A stretch of DNA of 64,000 nucleotides from NCBI RefSeq assembly GCF_026151205.1, contig NC_087073.1:19868837-19932836 (forward strand), written 5' to 3'. The notes beneath the pieces are model-generated. The model was given only the letters and a program-made list of their open reading frames with translations, did no database searches and had not been told where the DNA came from. Both the position numbers and the translations under genes were made by a program. This DNA is from Bolinopsis microptera. Lineage: Eukaryota > Ctenophora > Tentaculata > Lobata > Bolinopsidae. Below, piece after piece: positions 44,701-55,800 of this stretch; within the stretch, counting starts at the first letter, position 1, and each line of letters opens with the position of its first letter.

Positions 44701-46529
44701 AATTTAAATACAAAATTTGCAGCTTTTACTCAAATGTTGTCTCTTTTACAAAGCAGACCTAACATGTAATAACTGTAGCACAACATTAATAATAGTGCTA
44801 TTTTTTGGATTTCATTTTATATTATCAATAATCTTGTTCCTATTATCAATCATAAACCTTTTTCAAGCGATATTTATTCTGCCAATTTTGTGCTTCAAAA
44901 TATGGTTATCTCTATTATAATTCAGAGAATTCTTATTGTAGAATGTATGTATGTACGACCGCAAATTAGATGAAAAATAGGAATTTAGGTAACAACCAAA
45001 AGGTTCTATAGCAACGGTGTTTTAATGCACACATGCACGTGCAAAGATTGTTTTAACGTCATTTTGATCGGTTTTGTGGTAATTACGTTGTGTTTAAAGT
45101 GTTTTATATTTAAATCGGCTGTATCTTCGGTTGAGATGGATATTTTTGATGCGATTAAAACTTTCTTTCAAAGAATACTACTAGCTTCGTCCCTGTTACC
45201 ACGGGCTTTCTAGTCTTCAATAATATGGTTATCTTCTTATCAATACAATGTGTGTATCATCAATCCGTGGTTGATCTTATTTGTTCCTTAGCTTTGTATG
45301 CCTTCTCCGATCCTTCCTGTTAGTGTTAGCATCACTATGATCATGCTAACTGGTCAGTAAATCCAGGCCAGGGAGTCTCAATGAGCTATATCTTATCGAA
45401 CTCGAAACTTATCCGTTCGGATTTTTAATCCTTCTGCTTTTATGAGATAATCAGTTGATAAACTATCTAGTACACACAGTGGCGTAACGAAGGGCCCTGC
45501 TGACCCCGCTGTGCAGGGGGGCGCCGTCTTAGGGGGGCGCCAAATCGTCGTTTGAATGTGGGACAATTTCGAAAACTTAACTAAAGTACTAGCAAATCTG
45601 CGCGTTTTGCTCTAGATAAACACTTTTTTATAGATTTTACCGGCGTATTCTCTAAAATCACCTAATTTGTTCAATTTTAGGGAGGGGCACCAAAAGGGGA
45701 GGGGGTGCCAACAGGGGGGCGCTTTTTTCGGCAGGGGGGCGCCAACAGGCAACGTTACGCCACTGAGTACACATCACCATGGCACTGTTACTACTCCTTT
45801 GTGCAGTGACGTGCAGCACTGAAGTAAATGTTTAAAGGTTTCAGCTTATTATTGTTTGGTTGCTTGTGGCCACATTTATATAATTGTTGCAATATGTCTT
45901 TTGAGGAATTAAAGTCAAGATTTACTCAGTTTTCTCGTGCCATTATTAGTCTACTAACTTGTTACCCGAGACTACGACAGGGACTTCACTATTACAGTTG
46001 AATTGTAATAGTACAAACGGTGCAAAAGTTTAAATGGTGCAAAAGTATGAACTCGCTCAGTCGAAGCCGGCCACATAAGAGTAAATTCAACCATTAATTC
46101 TGAGCTCCCAACACTTATCTAATAGTAATACTTAAAGGCAATCTTGCGGCTCCTGGCTCTATTGCCAAATTACTTTTAACAACCTATTTTAAATTAAAAG
46201 GTTAATATTAATATAGAACTGCACAGGAAAAAGATTTTACCCATAGCTCCCTGCTTTGGAACGAACAGATCAAAGCGTGTATCTCTGATAAAAATAGGGA
46301 CTGTAACTATGTAAATGACCGAATTTTTCTGTGCACTTCTTGATGTTAGGTGATTTTTTTCCTTCAATCTGTACATCGGGTTGATGCAATATTTTTTTAT
46401 CTCAAAAAAAGTCCCCATGATCGACTCACCTGATAGATAAGGAAACCATGTTTTAGGAGTGAATGAGAAAAGGCTCTGGAAAAATATCCTCAATCTTGTA
46501 AGGGCACCCTCAGTCCACATTGGAGTGTG
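38703..46529 (-). CDS. Unknown single-pass membrane protein with acidic tail and PDZ ligand (5' end uncertain)
   Basis: Five exons join in phase: 46529-46430, 41315-41054, 40858-40711, 40542-40396, 38822-38703. The protein part is about 258 residues. An outer region begins HTPMWTEGALTRLR and includes SGSLVLSVVEGDDISDFL, a basic FSRRRSVV that could be a furin-type site, and FFRVEGTAGGQ. One membrane helix (ALYFFAVWALFTILISSFAL) spans the junction of exons 3 and 4. A roughly 90-residue cytoplasmic tail is rich in Glu/Ser/Pro and ends ETQL-stop, a class I PDZ-binding motif. I do not recognise the family. The first exon starts after a strong acceptor (TTTTTCAG), so more 5' exons are expected; the only initiator here would be Met4. 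The 5.1 kb first intron carries several MITEs. Confidence 0.7.
38823..40395. other. Intron of the membrane-protein gene, nothing recognised
   Basis: AT-rich. A short GC-rich, partly palindromic patch (CACGTGCCCGTGTCGTGCCC and the following CGTGACACGG) lies at about 38982-39012. No ORF or repeat family identified. Confidence 0.4.
41736..42118. mobile_element. hAT-type MITE, CAGTGGCGTAACG ends, 8-bp duplication ACACTCTG
   Basis: The element begins CAGTGGCGTAACG and ends CGTTACGCCACTG. The octamer ACACTCTG occurs on both sides (41728-41735 and 42119-42126). A second CAGTGGCGTAAC copy inside at about 41811 suggests nesting or a composite. The interior is rich in GGCGCCCC runs. Confidence 0.85.
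42332..42960. mobile_element. Cluster of nested CAGTGGCGTAACG elements
   Basis: The phrase GTGGCGTAACG occurs at about 42334, 42604 and 42671, and the inverted CGCTACGCCACTG ends at 42960. Inner blocks share TTGAATGTGG.ACAATTT, GCGTTTTGCTCTAGA and CACCTAATTTGTTCAATTTT with the element at 45477. The outer flanks do not match, so this is a pile-up of copies rather than one insertion. Confidence 0.7.
43316..44090. mobile_element. 775-bp Tc1/mariner-like MITE, CAGGGTGGGCCAAAAGTC ends, TA-flanked
   Basis: The left end CAGGGTGGGCCAAAAGTCAG (43316) and its reverse complement (ending 44090) match over about 32 bases and are flanked by TA. There is no transposase frame. It is in the first intron of the membrane-protein gene. 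Confidence 0.8.
44091..45468. other. AT-rich intron sequence, nothing recognised
   Basis: Long A/T-rich stretch with a few ATTTTATGTTTTATTTGT repeats near 44575-44610. Short ORFs at 44717 and 45025 look random (Leu/Phe-rich from AT bias). Confidence 0.5.
45477..45765. mobile_element. hAT-type MITE, 289 bp, 8-bp duplication AGTACACA
   Basis: Ends CAGTGGCGTAACG and CGTTACGCCACTG with exact duplication AGTACACA at 45469-45476 and 45766-45773. The interior matches blocks in the 42332-42960 cluster. This is the cleanest copy of the family in the window. Confidence 0.9.
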
Positions 46530-46861
46530 CTGAAAAATATATTGATTAAAGATTATTGTGTTGTATCACCTGGTGTAACGTATCCATATCATAGATTAGA
46601 ATTGCTTGATAACTTCGTCATTTCGAATCCATCTTGCTTGATTTATTAAAGATCAACATGTTATTTCATGGGCGATATCAACTTGTTTAAACAGGGTTCC
46701 CAGTACGTATGTTCAGAAAGATATTTCTATAGCTATGAATCAAAACACGATTATTACCAATGTGGCATTTCGTAAATAGCAAGGCTCAGGTCTGATCGAC
46801 TAAGTTTGTGAAATTCTAAATTTTTTACAAGGAACCCTAAGTTTGTTTATTGTGAACTTAC

Positions 46862-46897
46862 ATTTTTCTTCACCACAGTCCCATGGTAATCCTGTTT
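46862..46897 (-). other. Possible 36-base antisense micro-exon of the membrane-protein gene
   Basis: On the minus strand an acceptor AATTCCAG, 12 codons ([12 protein letters not shown]) and a donor AAT/GTAAGT join in phase 0 to the 46529 exon. It overlaps the first 15 bases of the ADAM10 coding start on the other strand. Splice signals and phase fit, but 36 bases is little evidence, and no further upstream exon was found. Confidence 0.3.
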
Positions 46898-49800
46898 CTG
46901 GAATTATTACTCTTAGTCTTATGTGAAGGTGAGATATTTGTTATGCTCTTTGTCATGCTCTTCCTTAATGAAATTATAATAACTTTTCTGTCCCATGATT
47001 TGGCAGTTTACTATTTGCTAGACATCATCATATTATATTATGATGTATATATTACTGCAGGTGTCTTTGTGTTATATCAAGCATGCTGATATTAAATTGA
47101 CTCATGAAGTTTGATTGAAACTTCAAAAAGATATTATCACAACATGATATGTAATTTACAATTCAGGAGCAAAAGAAGTTCCAAAGAGTATAGAATACCA
47201 CGAACTAGTTGATTATAGCAAATCCACTTTAAAACACGAACACTACAGACACAGGAGAAGCTTAGCAGACTTTTTATCATTATCTTTTATAGCTTTTGAA
47301 AAGTAAGTTTTTCAGTTTCAGGCTCAATTCATTGTGTTAACTTGATGCATGTACGACGTAGGATGTCTAGGATATTGGATTGCATTCTTATAAACCTCAA
47401 TCGTTATCTTGTCTGAAGTGCTTGCAATGGTTTACCGCAAGATTAAATAAATAAATACGCCAACCAACATTGTGATGTAATGATATACCTTTTCAGATCA
47501 TTTAATCTCAAGTTAAGTAAAAATAACGACGTTTTTACGGACGACGTTCAGTTTACAAGTAGTTCAGGGAAAGATATAGACTACGATTTCTACAGTTTGG
47601 TTAAGGGAAATGTTAATGGTTGGTACCAAATCCTAATCTGAGCTTTTGATGTCTATTTTTCTGGACCTCCGATACTCCTTCAGGAAACTTCCTGCTTATT
47701 CCATATTTTTAGTCTAGTGGTGTATGTAATAAGATCCAACAATTTTTTCCTGTCTCAATTCCATTGATAAAACTCAGCCAACTCACCTGTATAACTGATT
47801 TACAGTTGTTATTTATCTGTGTTATTATTTACTGTACTATTTCAGATGATGAAGAGTCGATAGCACACGGTTCCATACACAATGGTGTATTTGAGGGCGT
47901 CATCAACTTTCAGAATGAAACTTATCACTTAGAACCCTCCCACAAATATTACGACTCCCCTGACAAACACTCTCTTATATACAGATTCAGTGATGTTAAT
48001 ATTACACCTCAGTAAGTTTAGAACATGACTGCACGCTTTACTCTACAAAGAAATTGAGATATTGTCTGCAGTTCTTTGCTGAGTGCAGTGCCTTTTTTTA
48101 GTAGATCTTACTTTTGCTTTTCGTTTGTTAAACCAAGTCATCTTTCAGTTATTAGATTATATATTCACATATATCTACACTATGAGAGTAGGCCCTGCCA
48201 TCTCGATGTAATAAATCATCTTTGTTTCAAGATTAATCAATGACTAATTTTCCAGGAATAATAAGTGTGGCGTAAAAGATGAACACGGCAGTTTTTATAA
48301 TATTCCCCATGAGAGGTAAATGTTTTAATTTTTTTAAATACTTCTTAAGTACATTAATGATTTAAGTAATTACATCATAACTAATCATGATTATGAGAAT
48401 GCCATGCCGTAAAACAGCGTAATCTTATCTGAATATTACGACTCCAACAAAATTTACGAATAAATCAGGCTAACAGAATATATCTTGAATGAATGCCAAA
48501 TTGGCATTCTTGATAGATAAATTTCTTGAGTGTTGTATACAAATAACCAACAACAGCTCTAGCTCTTGATAATTATGCTAAAATATCGAATTTTACTTAG
48601 ATAAATTGCTTATTTCTTCTTAATCAAACCTATAATCCCAGCTAACAATAGTGCCAGTGGTTCAATACATATTGTTTCAGCATATTTAAGCACACAGATG
48701 GGAAGATAAAGTACCATAACAACAGGAAGAAAAGAGATTTATCAGAGAAAAGCACCAGATATTGCTCGCTCTACATGGCGGCTGATAACAAGTTTTTCCA
48801 GCAACACAGCGCTGGATTGTGAGTAATGTTGTTGTTAAAATCTGTTCAACTAGCGAAGTCATCAAGTCATCTTTACATCCAAAATACATTACAATCCAAA
48901 ATACACGTACACGATCACATTTTATGTGGCAATGACTGCGATCTTAATATCGAAATTTTGCCTGATCTTTACTCTACTTTAAACTCTAAATGCCGTCCTT
49001 TGCAGTGCTCCGGCAATATTCAGCAAGTTGGGAACGTACGTGGAGCAAGTAAACGCTATTTACCACGAAACAGACTTTCCAACCTACAACCATCGAGTCA
49101 AATTCCTCATCCGGAAAGCTCATGTTAGTAAATTCATTGTTGCTTCGTTTGGAATTTCCCAGTAAATTCTTAGATAAAATAACTAACGTTCTAATCAAAC
49201 ACACTTTTGAGTACATACTCCGTGTTTTTATTATATCATACCTGACTTCTAAATATTAGGATAAAGAAGCAGTATGAGTAGTTTCCTCGTTGTTGCACGG
49301 TAATTAACACGGTAATCGTCACGGTAATCGTCAACAGACCAGTCTACACTTATACTATCTCGTGAGAGCCTAATTAGCAGATTACAAGATACGACGGTAG
49401 ATTATACTACACATTATACTACAGATTAAATTGTCATTCCTGCTCATTATCAAGCTATTGTAATATCATGAAGCGAGCTTATGTTATTATTGTTAGCCAA
49501 ATTGATACAATGCCGACCGGCTATCAACCGGCTAAAGCTGAGTAATAAACTTAAGATAAGATGATGAGTGATTGATTAACAATACTCGAGTACTATTGTT
49601 GACGAACAGTTCAAATTTCATGAGTTGATTTCGATCGGGGAACGCACAAAGAAAAAGAAAATAAGTATTTGTCTCACCTCGCAAATGATAATATCTCGGC
49701 CCCAAACTGACAGTAAACCTGTGCAGGTGTACGAGGATTCAGATAACGTGTACGACAGACACGAGTACGCAGTAGCCAAGTTCCTGGACCTATTCTCCAC

Positions 49801-52800
49801 CAAGGACGAGGACCAGCTCAACCCTGATGATTACTGTATCGCTTACATGTTCACCCACAGGGACTTTGAGGATGGTGTTCTCGGTGAGTGTAGTGTGTAC
49901 TGTGTGTGTACTGACACTGTGTGTGCTGTGTGTACTGTGTGTACTGTGTATACTGTGTATACTGTGTGTGTACTGTGTGTGTACTGTGTGTGTACTGTGT
50001 GTGTACTGTGTGTGTAGTGTGTGTGTGTGTGTGTACTGTGTGTACTGTGTGTGTACTGTGCAGTGTGTACTGTGTGTACTGTGTGTACTGTGTGTAATGT
50101 GTGTGTACTGTGTGTTCTGTGTTTGTACTGTGTGTACTGTGTGTACTGTGTGTGTACTGTGTACTGTGTACTGTGTGTACTGTGTGTACTGTGTGTACTG
50201 TGTGTACTGCGTGTGTACTGCGTGTACTGTGTGTACTGTGTGTACTGTGTGTACTGTGTGTACTGCGTGTACTGTGTGTACTGTGTGTACTGTGTGTACT
50301 GTGTGTACTGTGTGTACTGTGTGTGTACTGTGTGTACTGAAACTGTGTGTGTACTAATGTTGTGGTTTTGACTTTTGAGTTTTTGATCTCTTAGTTAGTA
50401 GGGTTATTAGTGTGTTTGTTTATTTGTAGTTTGACTAATGACTATTCAGAAATCAGATTGTAGTGAAACATTATTACTGTCAACTTTGTTTATTAGGTAG
50501 GATGATAATATTGATATCATTTAATTTTTATTAGTTCCCTATAATAAGTCTATTTTCAGGGCTAGCATGGGTAGCTTCATCTGGTAAAGATAGTGGTGGA
50601 CTCTGTACTGACTGCAAAAACTACGACTCGGTATGTTTAGTTAAATTAGGGTAAAAATAATCTCCTAACTCCTAGATACGCTGCTCTTGCTTCTTGTAAT
50701 CTCCTAACTCCTAGATACGCTGCTCTTGATCTTGCTTCTTGTAATCTCCTAACTCCTAGTTACGCTGCTCTTGCTTCTTGTAATCTCCTAACTCCTAGTT
50801 ACGCTGCTCTTACTTCTTGTAATCTCCTAACTCCTAGTTACGCTGCTCTTGCTTCTTGTAATCTCCTAACTCCTAGATACGCTGCTCTTGCTTCTTGTAA
50901 TCTCCTAGCTCCTAGATACGCTGCTCTTGCTTCTTGTAATCTCCTAACTCCTAGATACGCTGCTCTTGCTTCTTGTAATCTCCTAACTCCTAGTTACGCT
51001 GCTCTTGCTTCTTGTAATCTCCTAACTCCTAGTTACGCTGCTCTTGCTTCTTGTAATCTCCTAACTCCTGGATACGCTGCTCTTGCTTCTTGTAATCTCC
51101 TAACTCCTAGATACGCTGCTCTTGCTTCTTATAATCTCCTAACTCCTAGATACGCTGCTCTTGCTTCTTGTAATCTCCTAACTCCTAGATACGCTGCTCT
51201 TGCTTCTTGTAATCTCCTAACCTCTAGATACGCTGCTCTTGCTTCTTGTAATCTCCTAACTCCTAGATACGCTGCTCTTGCTTCTTGTAATCTCCTAACT
51301 CCTAGTTACGCTGCTCTTGCTTCTTGTAATCTCCTAACTCCTAGTTACGCTGCTCTTGCTTCTTGTAATCTCCTAACTCCTGGATACGCTGCTCTTGCTT
51401 CTTGTAATCTCCTAACTCCTAGATACGCTGCTCTTGCTTCTTATAATCTCCTAACTCCTAGATACGCTGCTCTTGCTTCTTGTAATCTCCTAACTCCTAG
51501 ATACGCTGCTCTTGCTTCTTGTAATCTCCTAACCTCTAGATACGCTGCTCTTGCTTCTTGTAATCTCCTAACTCCTAGATACGCTGCTCTTGCTTCTTGT
51601 AATCTCCTAACTCCTAGATACGCTGCTCTTGCTTCTTGTAATCTCCTAACTCCTAGATACGCTGCTCTTGCTTCTTGTAATCTCCTAACTCCTAGATACG
51701 CTGCTCTTGCTTCTTGTAATCTCCTAACTCCTAGATACGCTGCTCTTACTTCTTGTAATCTCCTAACTCCTAGATACGCTGCTCTTGCTTCTTGTAATCT
51801 CCTAACTCATAGATACGCTGCTTTTGCTTCTTGTAATCTCCTAACTCCTAGATACGCTGCTCTTGCTTCTTGTAATCTCCTAACTCCTAGATACGCTGCT
51901 CTTGCTTCTTGTAATCTCCTAACTCCTAGATACGCTGCTCTTGCTTCTTGTAATCTCCTAACTCCTAGATACGCTGCTCTTGCTTCTTGTAATCTCCTAA
52001 CTCCTAGATACGCTGCTCTTGCTTCTTGTAATCTCCTAACTCCTAGATACGCTGCTCTTACTTCTTGTAATCTCCTAACTCCTAGATACGCTGCTCTTGC
52101 TTCTTGTAATCTCCTAACTCATAGATACGCTGCTTTTGCTTCTTGTAATCTCCTAACTCCTAGATACGCTGCTCTTGCTTCTTGTAATCTCCTAACTCCT
52201 AGATACACTGCTCTTGCTTCTTGTAATCTCCTAACTCCTAGATACACTGCTCTTGCTTCTTGTAATCTCCTAACTCCTAGATACGCTGCTCTTGCTCTTT
52301 GTAATCTCCTAACTCCTTGATACGCTGCTCTTGCTTCTTATCCTTAATTAAATGTAGCTGTAACCACTGCTCACTTTCTCTCAGTTATTTATCAAGCTGT
52401 CAAGATAGTTCTACACAATGTCATGCATTTGAACGGTACTATCCGTGCTTGTTTACACTGCACACTCAACAACAATGAAACTTTACACACTCTGATACAT
52501 CCAGATTATTAGTTTAAAGTTATGAATTACGTTGGTGTGAGTTGCGTGTTGTATTTTAATCGGTTACATGTCGCACTTTGATTGTCTTAATAGCTCACGC
52601 CAGGTCATCATCATTCTAGACTGCGTTATAAAATGGCATCTCGGGACAAGTATATTCAACTTTATAGATATTACGTGGGGCTCGTGTATAGGATTCTACA
52701 ATACTACTGATCTAAAAATAGCCAAGCATCCCTATCATAAGTATGCCTTCGCGTTTTGACAGAATAGTATAAACAAAAGAGTATTTAAATGTACATACCA

Positions 52801-55800
52801 ATTTTACAGTGTTCCTGTCGAGGAACTCTGTCTTTAATGGAAAACTGGTGATTTAATACACTTAATAATGGGAATAATAAATATAATTAGATGATGCCTG
52901 GTAGAAATGTGTTGACCAGGTATTTGTTGTCAGCTCCCCTAGCTGCTCATGTCATTATTAAAGTATTGTAGGCAAAACGATATTATCCTGATCGCCAGGT
53001 CCAGAAGTACAGACTATTCAAACGGTAAAATGAAATGTCCTGATTATTATAGAGGTACGGAGATATTTAAATACAATCATACCTCACATGGTGATCTCTA
53101 GTCCCCTACTACTATACAATATACATTTTAATACAAAGTTAGGATATAATGCAGAATTACATTCCAACAACTCCACTACTACTACTACTTTAAATACAGG
53201 ACACCTAGTTAATACCACTAGTTTCTAACATTTACTCTGAGCCACCCTGTATATTCTGATCTCAATCCTGGACCTATTTGGCAAGTCAGCTCCCAAAACC
53301 AAAACCAAAACCAAAACTAAAACTAAAGTTCCTAACCTCCACTGTTTCAGATGAAGTCGCGGTGTTTGAACACTGGTATTGTAACCACAAGGAATGTTAA
53401 GGAGGTTCCTAACCTCCACTGTTTCAGATGAAGTCGCGGTGTTTGAACACTGGTATTGTAACCACAAGGAATGTTAAGGAGGTTCCTAACCTCCACTGTT
53501 TCAGATGAAGTCGCGGTGTTTGAACACTGGTATTGTAACCACAAGGAATGTTAAGGAGGTTCCAGCACTGCAGAGTTCCTAACCTCCACTGTTTCAGATG
53601 AAGTCGCGGTGTTTGAACACTGGTATTGTAACCACAAGGAATGTTAAGGAGGTTCCAGCACTGCAGAGTTATCTGACTTTTGGACACGAGCTCGGACATA
53701 ACCTCGGCTCTCCTGTATGTTAAATGAATAATTAATTATCTAATATAACTGCTAATTAACTAATTAGACTATTGGATGATTGAGTGCTGAAGACTAAACA
53801 TTTGTTATTAAGCATGTTATATTCCCTCTGCGACCGTAACTTGATGCTGCATCCTCGAGACACAACTCACAAGTTGTATTTTTCTAATCAAATAAATTTA
53901 AAACACAATATGTGAGCTCCCCGTTGTTTGTGCGATTAGTGAGTAGTGAGTTAAAATAAGGGGTACAGTATTGAGCAGGAGGATCGTGTTACCAGCGCTA
54001 ATAGAGTGTGTGTGAGAGGGGGTGTCACGTGTGTGTGAGAGGGTGTCACGTGTGTGTAGACTGTAGAGTGTGTGTGTGAGGGGGTGTCACGTGTGTGAGA
54101 CTGTAGAGTGTGTGAGGGGGTGTCACGTGTGTGAGAGGGTGTCACGTGTGTGTGAGAAGGTAACTAGTTTTTTACAGGGCACAGTGTCCTGTGTGTCCCA
54201 TGTTATTATGTATTGTTTAAAACACTCACACCGGTTGTGGGCTGTGATGGGGTGTGAGTCATGCTGTGTACTTTACTGGATTTAAACGGGAAATTTAGGT
54301 TTATAGGATTGTCTGTGAAAGGTGGAAGCTGGAATTTGTTTCCTTAATTTCAAGGTATTTGTAACACTGTGTCTCAACCTGACGTCTCGTGTTTCACCAC
54401 CTCTCAAACTGATGTTGTGGTGTTTTGTACACGACCCACCGTAAGTGACATGTTACGTAATAAGTAACTCCAGGAACAGCACATGAAGCAGCAAGTAACG
54501 CTGCTGTCCGTTGTGTAAAGTAGTGCTGCACTATCATGCTCCATCTCATTCTCTCCCTACGTCACGCGACTCAACATTATATCAGATGATAATCTTACTA
54601 TTAGTAGGACTGTGACTTGTGTCAGTAGGTTGCATTACTCGAATATTCTACATTCTCTGACTGATTCGTCAGTAAGCCGGACGTGGCTGAGATTAGTTGT
54701 AACAATGATAAGTTGTACAGTGCTGATAAGTTATTGCCGGCATGATTAGAGAGAAAATTGCTAGTCGGAGATAACGCTTCAGTTCTTATAGTTGAGCTAC
54801 CTGAACAACAAACCGAACCTCTTTAAGCTGAGTAACTCTACTTACCTCCCCCCTCTGTTTAACTCCCCCCCCCCCCCTTCTGTTTACCTCCCCCTTCTGT
54901 TTAACTCCCCCCCCCCCTCTGTTTAACTCCCCCCTCCCCCTCTGTTTAACTCCCCCGGCCCCCCTCTGTTTAACTCCCCCTCTGTTTAACCCCCCTCTGT
55001 TTAACCCCCCCCCTCTGTTTAACTCCCCCCCTTCTGTTTACCCCCCCCCCCCCCGCTCTGCTTACCTCCCCCCTCTGTTTAACCCCCTCCTCTGTTTACC
55101 TCCCCCTCTGTTTAACTCCCCCCTCTGTTTAACTCCCCCTCTGTTTACCTCCCTCCCTCTGTTTAACTCCCCCTCTGTTTAACTCCCCCTCCTCTGTTTA
55201 ACTCCCCCTCTACTTACCTCCCCCCTCTGTTTACCTCCCCCCTTCTGTTTACCTCCCCCTTCTGTTTAACTCCCCCCCCCTCTGTTTAACTCCCCCCTCC
55301 CCCTCTGTTTAACTCCCCCGGCCCCCCTCTGTTTAACTCCCCCTCTGTTTAACCCCCCTCTGTTTAACCCCCCCCCCCTCTGTTTAACTCCCCCCCCCCT
55401 TCTGTTTACCCCCCCCCCCCCGCTCTGCTTACCTCCCCCCTCTGTTTAACCCCCTCCTCTGTTTACCTCCCCCTCTGTTTAACTCCCCCCTCTGTTTAAT
55501 TCCCCCTCTGTTTACCTCCCCCTCTGTTTAACTCCCCCTCCTCTGTTTAACTCCCCCTCTGTTTAACTCCCCCTCCTCTGTTTAACTCTCCCTCTGTTTA
55601 ACTCCCCCTCCTCTGTTTAACTCCCCCTCTGTTTAACTCCCCCTTCTATTTAACTCCCCCTCTGTTTTACTCCCCCGGCCCCCCTCTGTTTAACTCCCCC
55701 CTCCCCCTCTGTTTAACTCCCCCGGCCCCCCTCTGTTTAACTCCCCCTCTGTTTAACCCCCCTCTGTTTAACCCCCCCCCTCTGTTTAACTCCCCCCCTT

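Noticed and set aside
49827-50371. Long Cys-Val-Leu-Tyr open frames
   Set aside because: Translation of the TGTGTAC repeat in every frame; the true coding part is ADAM10 exon 8 ending at 49883.
50642-52340. CRISPR-like array of regular repeats
   Set aside because: There are no unique spacers; units are contiguous 39-bp copies in an animal intron, so it is a minisatellite.
53225-53699. Minus-strand ORFs with repeated [16 protein letters not shown]
   Set aside because: Antisense shadow of the repeated ADAM10 exon-10 acceptor block.
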